The position numbers were made by a program, and so were the translations under genes. From positions 5,952,001 to 6,016,000 of the forward strand of contig NZ_CP163444.1 in NCBI RefSeq assembly GCF_041053105.1: a DNA stretch of 64,000 nt, written 5' to 3'. Every line of letters begins with the position of its first letter. The stretch's first letter is position 1. Source of the stretch: Streptomyces sp. R44 (lineage in GTDB: Bacteria > Actinomycetota > Actinomycetes > Streptomycetales > Streptomycetaceae). Below the pieces are notes generated by a model. That model had not been told where the DNA came from, searched no databases, and saw nothing but the letters and a program-made list of their open reading frames with translations. Below, piece after piece: positions 56,501 to 64,000 of the stretch.

Positions 56501-56668
56501 GGCTGCAGTCACGCCCAGGGCATGGCCTTCTCGGGCCCGCTGGACGAGTACCGCCTGCGCAGGGCCCTCGTACGGGACGAGTACCCGCTGCCCGGAGCGG
56601 TGCCCGTGCGTGTCGGAAACCGTCCCCCGATCCGCTCAAATACTGAGACGCCTGTCCCACCCACTTGA
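53531..56668 (+). CDS. cdgC: Membrane PAS-GGDEF protein with degenerate EAL domain, diguanylate cyclase (CdgC-like)
   Basis: 1045 residues from GTG 53531, with GGGGAG five bases upstream. GTG 53462 and GTG 53834 (GGAGG five bases upstream) are alternatives; the first 100 residues are low-complexity and the start is uncertain. About nine membrane segments lie at 135-450, then a PAS domain (FRSLVQGSSDVIMIAAPTG) near 460. The GGDEF motif is intact (ARLGGDEFAAL, near 663) with an RxxD inhibitory site (RAGD) five residues before it. The EAL domain is degraded: EAL reads SAQ, DDFGTG reads DGFGSG, and the final Glu is Asp. It probably makes but does not degrade c-di-GMP. Name from memory of CdgC next to ilvB. 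Confidence 0.9.
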   Translation: MTGHQKPRGATGEARPEDRRSDAATPPAASLPRLTAGLARSVPDQAAPHRTPRAATPPDTGDGSHDHDAHDRDGHAPGGADEPTARPHDAAGCGGPAPEDPVSAPGAVLTRRPLGSGDSGHPDPGRPRLGGAVAQIALGLVCAGYTTGASLGWGSPRLALFMGDFGLSAAALTAAVSCFLYGRGHRGSARPAWLLFAFSSFMAAAGNAVWGWYEVVLRTDVPDSSVADLCFLLFAPPAIVGLLVLAKKPVTRAGWVCLGLDAWLIGGSLLTLSWSLALARTTHFEGESVAQAALSLAYPLLDIVLVSMVLVLHFRRSQANRSATNTAIAALALTVLCDALFTSPLLRENYASGQLLDAGWFAGSLLLAYAPWGVRRPPDSAATARGPSLHSRPVAGSLAALTPYLAAAVCTLGILYNVVEGRRVDRVVVLTGCTVVLALVVRQGIMLLDNIALTHELAQKENHFRSLVQGSSDVIMIAAPTGILRYVSPAASGVYGRDAEELIGSELASLIHPEDLGAVVHEVRRFLAVSPAEEPTTRIECRFRSGRGDWLNVESTVNRHQGGLIFNSRDVTERVRLQAQLQHNAEHDPLTDLPNRALFTRRVRQALSGRRSSDPGTAVLFIDLDGFKGVNDRLGHQAGDDLLVQAARRLHDSVRAGDTAARLGGDEFAALILGDGGRDRTARRNQVQEIADRLRLTLSQPYRVDGGNEVRVAASIGVAFAEPGIEAGDLLRNADLAMYRAKAAGKDRVELYAPQMQAEVVRRTELAARLRTALHDGEFALLHQPVVDLATGRISAVSAQARWRSSQGILFTPAEYLRVTDDGERTAELGRWLFEEAVEQAAERAGIGHRTPVSIRLSARRLLDRSLPLGSVESLLTRHGLPSGSLIVELADSDPRTSLDELEQRLVTLRRLGVRIALDGFGSGHVAINALRRLPVDILKLDRGLVEGVVESARLRKITRGVLRIAGELGMQTVAEGVDVPEQVIALRAMGCSHAQGMAFSGPLDEYRLRRALVRDEYPLPGAVPVRVGNRPPIRSNTETPVPPT

Positions 56669-56701
56669 CAGTGGTGAGGCCGGAGAGGGAGGGTCAGTGC
56701 C

Positions 56702-56743
56702 ATGCGCACCCGAATTCTCGTACTTGGAAAGCGCGTCGGCTGA
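56702..56743 (+). CDS. ilv leader peptide with consecutive Ile-Leu-Val-Leu codons
   Basis: 13 codons, MRTRILVLGKRVG, preceded by GGGAGGG eight bases upstream. Ile, Leu, Val and Leu follow each other at codons 5-8 (att ctc gta ctt), exactly what is needed to sense branched-chain aminoacyl-tRNA supply. The codons gta and ctt are rare in this GC-rich genome, which would increase stalling. It lies 187 bases before ilvB and is followed by an attenuator hairpin. Confidence 0.87.
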   Translation: MRTRILVLGKRVG

Positions 56744-56822
56744 GGCAGGCCCCAGAGAAGGCCCGCCTGAAACGCACCCGACGCGCTCCCCTCGCTTGCC
56801 TCACGGCACGAGGGGTTTTTTG
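56730..56822 (+). terminator. Transcription attenuator of the ilvBNC operon
   Basis: An intrinsic terminator is formed by cccctcg (56788-56794) and cgagggg (56809-56815) with an inner tgcc/ggca stem and seven T (56816-56822). Competing pairs are possible: agcgcgtcgg (56730-56739) with ccgacgcgct (56778-56787), and tgaggca (56741-56747, over the leader stop codon) with tgcctca (56797-56803). A ribosome stalled at the Ile/Leu/Val codons would change which pair forms. Confidence 0.85.
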
Positions 56823-56890
56823 TTGCACCGGCTCACCCCAAAAACATCCCAAACCCTCGCAAAAACCCTCTGCCTCGAGAAGAGATGCTG

Positions 56891-58735
56891 ATGACCGAGC
56901 AGGCCACCGGGCACCATCCGCAGCCGCGGCCCCGTAACGGCGCGCAGCCCGCCACCACCGTCGAGCACGTCACGGGTGCGCAGTCCCTCATCCGTTCTCT
57001 CGAGGAAGTGGGCGCCGACACCGTCTTCGGCATCCCCGGCGGCGCGATCCTCCCCGCCTACGACCCGATGATGGACTCGCAGCGGGTGCGTCACATCCTC
57101 GTCCGTCACGAGCAGGGGGCGGGCCACGCCGCCACCGGTTACGCCCAGGCCACCGGCAAGGTCGGCGTCTGCATGGCGACCTCCGGCCCCGGTGCGACCA
57201 ACCTGGTCACCCCGATCGCCGACGCGCACATGGACTCGGTCCCGCTCGTCGCGATCACCGGCCAGGTCGCCTCGAAGGCGATCGGCACGGACGCCTTCCA
57301 GGAGGCGGACATCTGCGGCATCACGATGCCGATCACCAAGCACAACTTCCTCGTCACCAAGGCCGAGGACATCCCGCGGACGATCGCCGAGGCCTTCCAC
57401 ATCGCCTCCACCGGCCGCCCGGGTCCGGTCCTGGTCGACATCGCCAAGGACGCCCTCCAGGCGAAGACCACCTTCAGCTGGCCGCCCACCACGGACCTGC
57501 CCGGCTACCGCCCGGTGACCAAGCCGCACGCCAAGCAGATCCGCGAGGCCGCCAAGCTGATCAGCGCCGCCAAGCGGCCCGTCCTGTACGTCGGCGGCGG
57601 CGTCATCAAGGCCGGCGCCACCGCCGAGCTGAAGATCCTCGCCGAGCTCACCGGCGCCCCGGTCACCACCACCCTGATGGCGCTCGGCGCGTTCCCCGAC
57701 AGCCACCCGCTGCACGTCGGCATGCCCGGCATGCACGGCGCGGTCACCGCCGTCACCGCGCTGCAGAAGGCCGACCTGATCGTCGCCCTCGGCGCCCGCT
57801 TCGACGACCGCGTCACCGGCAAGCTCGACAGCTTCGCCCCGTACGCCAAGATCGTCCACGCGGACATCGACCCGGCCGAGATCGGCAAGAACCGCGCCGC
57901 CGACGTCCCGATCGTCGGTGACGCCCGCGAGGTCATCGCCGACCTGGTCCAGGCCGTCCAGGCCGAGCACAGCGAGGGCAACAAGGGCGACTACAGCGCC
58001 TGGTGGAGCGACCTGAGCCGCTGGCGCGAGACCTACCCGCTCGGCTACGACCTGCCGGAGGACGGCAGCCTCTCGCCGCAGCAGGTCATCCAGCGCGTCG
58101 GCCAGCTCGCCCCCGAGGGCACGATCTTCGCCGCGGGCGTCGGCCAGCACCAGATGTGGGCCGCCCACTTCATCGACTACGAGCAGCCGGCCACCTGGCT
58201 GAACTCCGGCGGCGCCGGGACGATGGGCTACGCGGTCCCCGCCGCGATGGGCGCCAAGGCCGGCATGCCGGACCGCACCGTCTGGGCGATCGACGGCGAC
58301 GGCTGCTTCCAGATGACCAACCAGGAGCTCACCACCTGCGCCCTGAACAACATCCCGATCAAGGTCGCCATCATCAACAACGGCGCCCTGGGCATGGTCC
58401 GTCAGTGGCAGACGCTCTTCTACAACCAGCGCTACTCGAACACCGTCCTGCACTCCGGTCCGGACGACATCCAGGCGAACAAGGGCACCCGCGTCCCCGA
58501 CTTCGTCAAGCTCTCCGAGGCCATGGGCTGTGTCGCCCTGCGCTGTGAGGACCCGGCCGACCTGGACAAGGTCATCGCCGAGGCCAACGCCATCAACGAC
58601 CGCCCGGTCGTGATCGACTTCATCGTCCACGAGGACGCCCAGGTCTGGCCGATGGTCGCCGCCGGCACCTCGAACGACGAGGTCATGGCCGCGCGGGGCG
58701 TCCGCCCCGACTTCGGCGACGGCGAAGACGACTGA
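56891..58735 (+). CDS. ilvB: Acetolactate synthase large (catalytic) subunit
   Basis: 614 residues from ATG 56891; ATG 56885 is two codons upstream, and GAGAAGAG precedes both. It is the ThDP-, FAD- and Mg-dependent enzyme forming 2-acetolactate or 2-aceto-2-hydroxybutyrate, the first common step to valine, leucine and isoleucine. The catalytic Glu region is [16 protein letters not shown], and the ThDP motif begins [16 protein letters not shown] and ends with the paired Asn IINN. Regions for FAD ([12 protein letters not shown] and [12 protein letters not shown]) are intact. It works with IvlN (next gene) and sits under the leader-peptide attenuator. Confidence 0.98.
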   Translation: MTEQATGHHPQPRPRNGAQPATTVEHVTGAQSLIRSLEEVGADTVFGIPGGAILPAYDPMMDSQRVRHILVRHEQGAGHAATGYAQATGKVGVCMATSGPGATNLVTPIADAHMDSVPLVAITGQVASKAIGTDAFQEADICGITMPITKHNFLVTKAEDIPRTIAEAFHIASTGRPGPVLVDIAKDALQAKTTFSWPPTTDLPGYRPVTKPHAKQIREAAKLISAAKRPVLYVGGGVIKAGATAELKILAELTGAPVTTTLMALGAFPDSHPLHVGMPGMHGAVTAVTALQKADLIVALGARFDDRVTGKLDSFAPYAKIVHADIDPAEIGKNRAADVPIVGDAREVIADLVQAVQAEHSEGNKGDYSAWWSDLSRWRETYPLGYDLPEDGSLSPQQVIQRVGQLAPEGTIFAAGVGQHQMWAAHFIDYEQPATWLNSGGAGTMGYAVPAAMGAKAGMPDRTVWAIDGDGCFQMTNQELTTCALNNIPIKVAIINNGALGMVRQWQTLFYNQRYSNTVLHSGPDDIQANKGTRVPDFVKLSEAMGCVALRCEDPADLDKVIAEANAINDRPVVIDFIVHEDAQVWPMVAAGTSNDEVMAARGVRPDFGDGEDD

Positions 58736-58766
58736 GCGCGCAGAGCGAAAAGGAAGAGACCCAGAC

Positions 58767-60415
<1,649 letters not shown>

Positions 60416-60427
60416 GCCTTCCGGGTG

Positions 60428-60452
60428 GGGGCCGGACACACTGTCCGGCCCC
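60428..60452 (+). terminator. Terminator after ilvC
   Basis: ggggccggaca (60428-60438) and its complement (60442-60452) form an 11-base perfect stem with a CAC loop, starting 13 bases after the stop and followed by TTCCC. Confidence 0.85.
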
Positions 60453-60652
60453 TTCCCACATCGTTGGACACCCCGTCCAACCACGGACGGGTGATCCTTC
60501 CAACGAGGCGCATGAAGTGCGCCGGTGCACCACTACACTTCTCAACAACATACGCGTCAGGCCCACAGCGTCGTGCGCTTTCACGCGGCAAGCCCCCTCC
60601 ACCGCCTGCGGCCGTCGGGACGGCCGTCCGCACTGGACCTGTGAGGACTCAC
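60453..60652. promoter_or_regulatory. Upstream region of serA
   Basis: 200 bases without a gene. It should hold the serA promoter. The AT-richer stretch 60527-60552 (caccactacacttctcaacaacatac) is the likeliest position. A short inverted repeat (gttgga / tccaac, 60464-60482) is seen. No known riboswitch core was found. Confidence 0.4.
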
Positions 60653-62242
60653 GTGAGCTCGAAACCTGTCGTACTCATCGCTGAAGAGCTGTCGCCCGCC
60701 ACCGTCGACGCCCTGGGCCCGGACTTCGAGATCCGGCACTGCAACGGCGCCGACCGGGCCGAGCTGATCCCCGCCATCGCCGATGTGGACGCGATCCTGG
60801 TCCGCTCCGCGACCAAGGTCGACGCCGAGGCCATCGCCGCCGCCGAGAAGCTGCGGGTCGTCGCCCGCGCCGGTGTCGGCCTGGACAACGTCGACGTCTC
60901 CGCCGCCACCAAGGCCGGCGTGATGGTGGTCAACGCCCCGACCTCGAACATCGTCACCGCGGCCGAGCTCGCCTGCGGTCTGCTCGTCGCCACCGCGCGC
61001 AACATCCCGCAGGCCAACACCGCGCTGAAGAACGGCGAGTGGAAGCGCTCGAAGTACACGGGCGTCGAGCTGAGCGAGAAGACCCTCGGCGTCGTCGGCC
61101 TCGGCCGCATCGGCGTCCTGGTCGCCCAGCGCATGTCCGCCTTCGGCATGAAGATCGTCGCCTACGACCCCTACGTGCAGCCGGCCCGTGCCGCCCAGAT
61201 GGGCGTGAAGCTCCTCGCCCTGGACGAGCTCCTCGAGGTCGCCGACTTCATCACCGTCCACCTGCCGAAGACCCCGGAGACCATCGGTCTCATCGGCGAC
61301 GAGGCCCTGCACAAGGTCAAGCCCTCGGTCCGCATCGTCAACGCCGCGCGCGGCGGGATCGTGGACGAGGCGGCGCTGTACTCGGCGCTCAAGGAGGGCC
61401 GGGTCGCCGGCGCGGGCCTCGACGTGTACGCCAAGGAGCCCTGCACGGACTCCCCGCTCTTCGAGCTCGACCAGGTCGTCTGCACCCCGCACCTCGGCGC
61501 CTCCACGGACGAGGCCCAGGAGAAGGCCGGTATCGCGGTCGCCAGGTCGGTGCGCCTGGCGCTCGCGGGCGAGCTGGTCCCGGACGCGGTCAACGTCCAG
61601 GGCGGTGTCATCGCCGAGGACGTGAAGCCGGGTCTGCCGCTCGCCGAGAAGCTCGGCCGGATCTTCACCGCCCTCGCGGGCGAGGTCGCGGCCCGCCTCG
61701 ACGTCGAGGTGTACGGCGAGATCACCCAGCACGACGTGAAGGTGCTCGAACTGTCCGCGCTCAAGGGTGTGTTCGAGGACGTGGTCGACGAGACCGTGTC
61801 GTACGTCAACGCCCCGCTGTTCGCGCAGGAGCGCGGTGTCGAGGTGCGCCTGACGACGAGCTCCGAGTCGCCCGACCACCGCAACGTGGTCACCGTGCGC
61901 GGCACGCTGTCGAACGGCGAGGAGGTCGCGGTCTCCGGCACGCTCGCCGGCCCCAAGCACCTCCAGAAGATCGTCGCGGTCGGCGACTACGACGTGGACG
62001 TGGCGCTCGCCGACCACATGGTCGTGCTGCGCTACGAGGACCGCCCGGGCATCGTCGGCACGGTCGGCCGGATCCTCGGCGAGGCCGGTCTGAACATCGC
62101 GGGCATGCAGGTGGCGCGCGCGGAGGAGGGCGGCGAGGCGCTCGTCGTCCTGACCGTGGACGACACCGTCCCGGCCGCCGTGCTGACCGAGATCGCGGAG
62201 GAGATCGGCGCGGCCTCGGCCCGCTCGGTCAACCTGATCTGA
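60653..62242 (+). CDS. serA: D-3-phosphoglycerate dehydrogenase, long form with ACT domain
   Basis: 529 residues from GTG 60653; GAGGA lies five bases upstream. It oxidises 3-phosphoglycerate to 3-phosphohydroxypyruvate, the first step of serine synthesis. The NAD motif is GVVGLGRIGVLVAQRM. Catalytic Arg, Glu and His lie in NAARGGIVDEA, DVYAKEP and CTPHLGASTDE. The region after residue 320 holds the intervening ASB domain and a C-terminal ACT domain (MVVLRYEDRPGIVGTVGRIL), the serine feedback site. Together with ilvBNC upstream it forms an amino-acid synthesis block, but a terminator separates them. The open frame to 60425 is not coding. Confidence 0.97.
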   Translation: MSSKPVVLIAEELSPATVDALGPDFEIRHCNGADRAELIPAIADVDAILVRSATKVDAEAIAAAEKLRVVARAGVGLDNVDVSAATKAGVMVVNAPTSNIVTAAELACGLLVATARNIPQANTALKNGEWKRSKYTGVELSEKTLGVVGLGRIGVLVAQRMSAFGMKIVAYDPYVQPARAAQMGVKLLALDELLEVADFITVHLPKTPETIGLIGDEALHKVKPSVRIVNAARGGIVDEAALYSALKEGRVAGAGLDVYAKEPCTDSPLFELDQVVCTPHLGASTDEAQEKAGIAVARSVRLALAGELVPDAVNVQGGVIAEDVKPGLPLAEKLGRIFTALAGEVAARLDVEVYGEITQHDVKVLELSALKGVFEDVVDETVSYVNAPLFAQERGVEVRLTTSSESPDHRNVVTVRGTLSNGEEVAVSGTLAGPKHLQKIVAVGDYDVDVALADHMVVLRYEDRPGIVGTVGRILGEAGLNIAGMQVARAEEGGEALVVLTVDDTVPAAVLTEIAEEIGAASARSVNLI

Positions 62243-62268
62243 CGCTTCCGACGCACTCCGTACCCGGT

Positions 62269-62301
62269 CGATAGACGCTCGTCTTATACGAGTGTCTATC
62301 G
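62269..62301 (+). promoter_or_regulatory. 33-bp palindromic operator upstream of the TetR-type gene
   Basis: Arms cgatagacgctcgt (62269-62282) and acgagtgtctatcg (62288-62301) match at 13 of 14 positions around the spacer cttat. It ends 18 bases before the ATG. A -10-like TACAGT (62308-62313) directly follows, placing the transcript start at or next to the ATG, so the operator covers the -35 region. Autorepression by the adjacent regulator is the natural reading. Confidence 0.8.
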
Positions 62302-62319
62302 GTCGGGTACAGTGCTGTC

Positions 62320-62898
62320 ATGGGACACAAGGAAGACCTCCTCGAAGGCGCCAAGCGCTGCCTCCTGGAGAAGGGGTACGGGCGCACCACGGCGCGCGAC
62401 ATCGTCGCCGCCTCGGGCACCAACCTCGCCTCCATCGGCTACCACTACGGCTCCAAGGACGCCCTGCTCCAGCAGGCCTTCCTGGCCCTCACCGAGGAGT
62501 GGGGGGAGCAGGCGGGGGCAGCGGGCGCGGAGGGCGCCCAGGCGCTGCCGGCCGACCCGTACGCGCGCTTCCACGCCGTCTGGGAGCAGGTCATCGCCGC
62601 GGCCGGGGCGAGCCGCCCGGTCTGGAAGCTCCAGACCGAGGTCGTCACCCGCATCGACGACGACGAGAAACTCCGCGAGGCCATCAAGGAACCCCAGCGC
62701 GAGGGCCGCCTCGGCATGGCCCAGGGCTTCCTCGGCATCGACCCCGAGGCCGACCCGGAGAAGGCCCGGGTCGCCGGACTGCTCTGCCAGGCCCTGGCGA
62801 CCGGCGTCATGATCCAGTGGATGGTCGACCCGGACACCGCGCCGAGCGCCGACGACCTCACCGCCGGGCTCAAGGTCCTGATGGAGGAAGGCAGCTGA
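62320..62898 (+). CDS. TetR-family transcriptional regulator
   Basis: 192 residues from ATG 62320. The N-terminal helix-turn-helix spans KRCLLEKGYGRTTARDIVAA and SGTNLASIGYHYGSKDALLQ. The C-terminal domain (FHAVWEQVIAAAGASRPVWK and on to ALATGVMIQWMVDPDTAP) is the ligand/dimer part. No ribosome site precedes the ATG, and the promoter position fits a leaderless transcript. A 33-bp palindrome upstream is its likely operator. It is convergent with the MDR oxidoreductase, overlapping it by 29 bases; the likely target may be itself or a gene outside the window. Confidence 0.94.
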   Translation: MGHKEDLLEGAKRCLLEKGYGRTTARDIVAASGTNLASIGYHYGSKDALLQQAFLALTEEWGEQAGAAGAEGAQALPADPYARFHAVWEQVIAAAGASRPVWKLQTEVVTRIDDDEKLREAIKEPQREGRLGMAQGFLGIDPEADPEKARVAGLLCQALATGVMIQWMVDPDTAPSADDLTAGLKVLMEEGS

Positions 62899-63862
62899 GG
62901 ACCACCTTGGCGCGGGCGTGGCCCTCCTCGACGTATCGCAGGGCACGGTCCGCCTCGGCCAACGGGTAGGTCCGCCCGATCACCGGCGCGATCACGCCGC
63001 TCTCGGCGAACTCCCGCAGCACCGCCAGGTTCTCCCGGCGCGGCTGCGCCGTCAGGACGTGGAGCCGCCGGTCGGAGATCTTGGAGAGCAGCCGGCCCTT
63101 GAGAAGCAGCCCCATGGGCCCGAAGACGCTGCCGCCCTCGAAGACGCCCCCGCCGGACAGGACGAGCGCGCCGGTGGGGGAGAGGATCCGGCGGAGCTCG
63201 CCGAGCGAGCGGTTGCCCACCAGGTCGAACACGAGGTCGTAGCGGTCCTGCGAGGCGGTGAAGTCCTCCCGGGTGTAGTCGACGACGCGGTCCGCGCCGA
63301 GCCCCAGGACCAGCTGCCCGTTCCTGGGGCCGCACACCCCCGTCACCTCGGCGCCGAGAGCCTTCGCGAGCTGCACGGCGAAGGTGCCGACGCCTCCCGA
63401 GGCCCCGTTCACCAGCACCCTCGCGCCCGGCCGGGCCCTGCCCAGGTCTCGTACCCCGATCAGGGCGGTGTTCCCCGCCAGCGGTATCGCCGCCGCCTCA
63501 GCGAAACCCGTTCGGGCCGGCTTGAGCTCCGTCGCCGCCACCGGGGCGCACACGTACTCGGCGAAGGTGCCGGGAGCCTCCCCGAAGACCTCGTCGCCGG
63601 TACGCAGTTCGGTCACCCCATCGCCCACGGCCTCGACCACGCCCGCGAAGTCCCGGCCCCGGATCCGCTCCTTCGGTCTTCTCAGCCCCAGGGCGAACCG
63701 CGCCACGTACGGATCGCCGCGCATCAGGTGCCAGTCCGCCGCGTTCACCGCGGCGGCGTGCACCCGGACGAGCACCTCGCGCGCGCCCGGCACCGGCCGC
63801 TCGACCTCCGCGAACTCCAGCGCGTCCGCCGATCCGTACCGCTCCTGCGTCCAGGCCCTCAT
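62870..63862 (-). CDS. Zinc-free medium-chain (MDR) quinone-oxidoreductase-like protein
   Basis: 330 residues from ATG 63862. The GroES-like N-terminus (VLVRVHAAAVNAADWHLMRG, then GRDFAGVVEAVGDGV) has no catalytic zinc ligands in the usual order, as in quinone oxidoreductases. The NADPH-binding fold reads ARVLVNGASGGVGTFAVQLA with GLGADRVVDYTREDF downstream. Enzymes of this branch reduce quinones or unsaturated carbonyls. The C-terminal end LVPPSGP-like tail lies over the end of the TetR gene. Its promoter lies in the last 140 bases of the window and shows no palindrome like the TetR operator. Confidence 0.92.
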   Translation of the reverse strand: MRAWTQERYGSADALEFAEVERPVPGAREVLVRVHAAAVNAADWHLMRGDPYVARFALGLRRPKERIRGRDFAGVVEAVGDGVTELRTGDEVFGEAPGTFAEYVCAPVAATELKPARTGFAEAAAIPLAGNTALIGVRDLGRARPGARVLVNGASGGVGTFAVQLAKALGAEVTGVCGPRNGQLVLGLGADRVVDYTREDFTASQDRYDLVFDLVGNRSLGELRRILSPTGALVLSGGGVFEGGSVFGPMGLLLKGRLLSKISDRRLHVLTAQPRRENLAVLREFAESGVIAPVIGRTYPLAEADRALRYVEEGHARAKVVLSCLPPSGP

Positions 63863-64000
63863 GACGCCCCCTCGCTCCGTCCGGTCCCCTCGGAACGACC
63901 GTAGGGCGCCGGGGCGATCCGGACCATCGGGGGCGACCCGGACCGGTCCCCGACCTTCCCCGACGCGCCGTCGGCCGAAAGGCTGAGGGGGGCTACAGCC
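63863..64000. other. Intergenic end of the window
   Basis: 138 bases upstream of the oxidoreductase gene. No gene start or clear hairpin can be supported, and the sequence is cut off. Confidence 0.4.

Noticed and set aside
56665..56670. Perfect TTGACA -35 box before the ilv leader
   Set aside because: No -10 at 16-18 bases; that position is the leader Shine-Dalgarno. The ilv promoter was not found.

Overview
This is a high-GC actinobacterial chromosome segment. Third codon positions are almost always G or C, starts are often GTG or TTG, lipobox and twin-arginine signals are common, and several families (SseB pair, DUF6232-like, DUF6191-like, two c-di-GMP enzymes) are typical of Streptomyces. 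From memory, and not checked by alignment, the gene order resembles the core-chromosome interval of Streptomyces coelicolor from the serine/glycine genes through ligA and gatCAB to ilvBNC and serA. I see no phage, transposon, CRISPR array, rRNA or tRNA.

Layout. 1-5.7 kb: end of an enoyl-CoA hydratase gene, an anti-sigma-type ATP-binding protein, a frameshifted polysaccharide deacetylase-like lipoprotein, a beta-propeller lipoprotein, an acetyltransferase, an EF-hand protein, a membrane protein and a small secreted protein behind a structured leader. 5.7-10.4 kb (minus strand): gcvT-gcvH-glyA-sdaA behind a tandem glycine riboswitch. This set fits glycine-to-serine-to-pyruvate catabolism, but gcvP is not here. 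10.5-13 kb: a P-loop protein and two SseB-like genes. 13.4-19.7 kb: a five-gene oligopeptide ABC transporter operon. 19.7-30 kb: housekeeping genes, including a TRIC-type channel, thioesterase, cysteine desulfurase with mnmA, amidase, LOG-like protein, SDR, MetE-like protein and ligA. 30.2-32.3 kb: an RmdB-like GGDEF-EAL protein. 32.4-36 kb: gatC-gatA-small membrane protein-gatB. 36-40.6 kb is a lineage-specific stretch with a metalloprotease-inhibitor-like secreted protein, a lipoprotein with a hexanucleotide repeat, an ArsR-type regulator, and two overlapping genes sharing a 19-residue motif. 40.8-53.4 kb: phospholipase C, MMPL transporter, acetyltransferase, an acidic membrane protein, a large LuxR-type ATPase regulator, a glucose/sorbosone dehydrogenase lipoprotein, an aldo/keto reductase and a 2-hydroxyacid dehydrogenase. 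53.5-62.2 kb: a CdgC-like GGDEF protein with a degenerate EAL domain, then ilvB-ilvN-ilvC behind a leader-peptide attenuator, then serA. The window ends with a TetR regulator under a 33-bp palindrome and a convergent zinc-free MDR oxidoreductase.

Themes: serine and glycine metabolism at both ends (glyA, gcv, sdaA; serA), branched-chain amino-acid synthesis, RNA-level control (glycine riboswitch, ilv attenuator, a candidate new leader at 5310-5411), and c-di-GMP signalling. The most unusual observations are the shared-motif gene pair at 38651-39527, the ten-C frameshift at 1829-1838, the terminator-like leader before the small secreted protein, and the large palindromes at 10442-10462 and 62269-62301.
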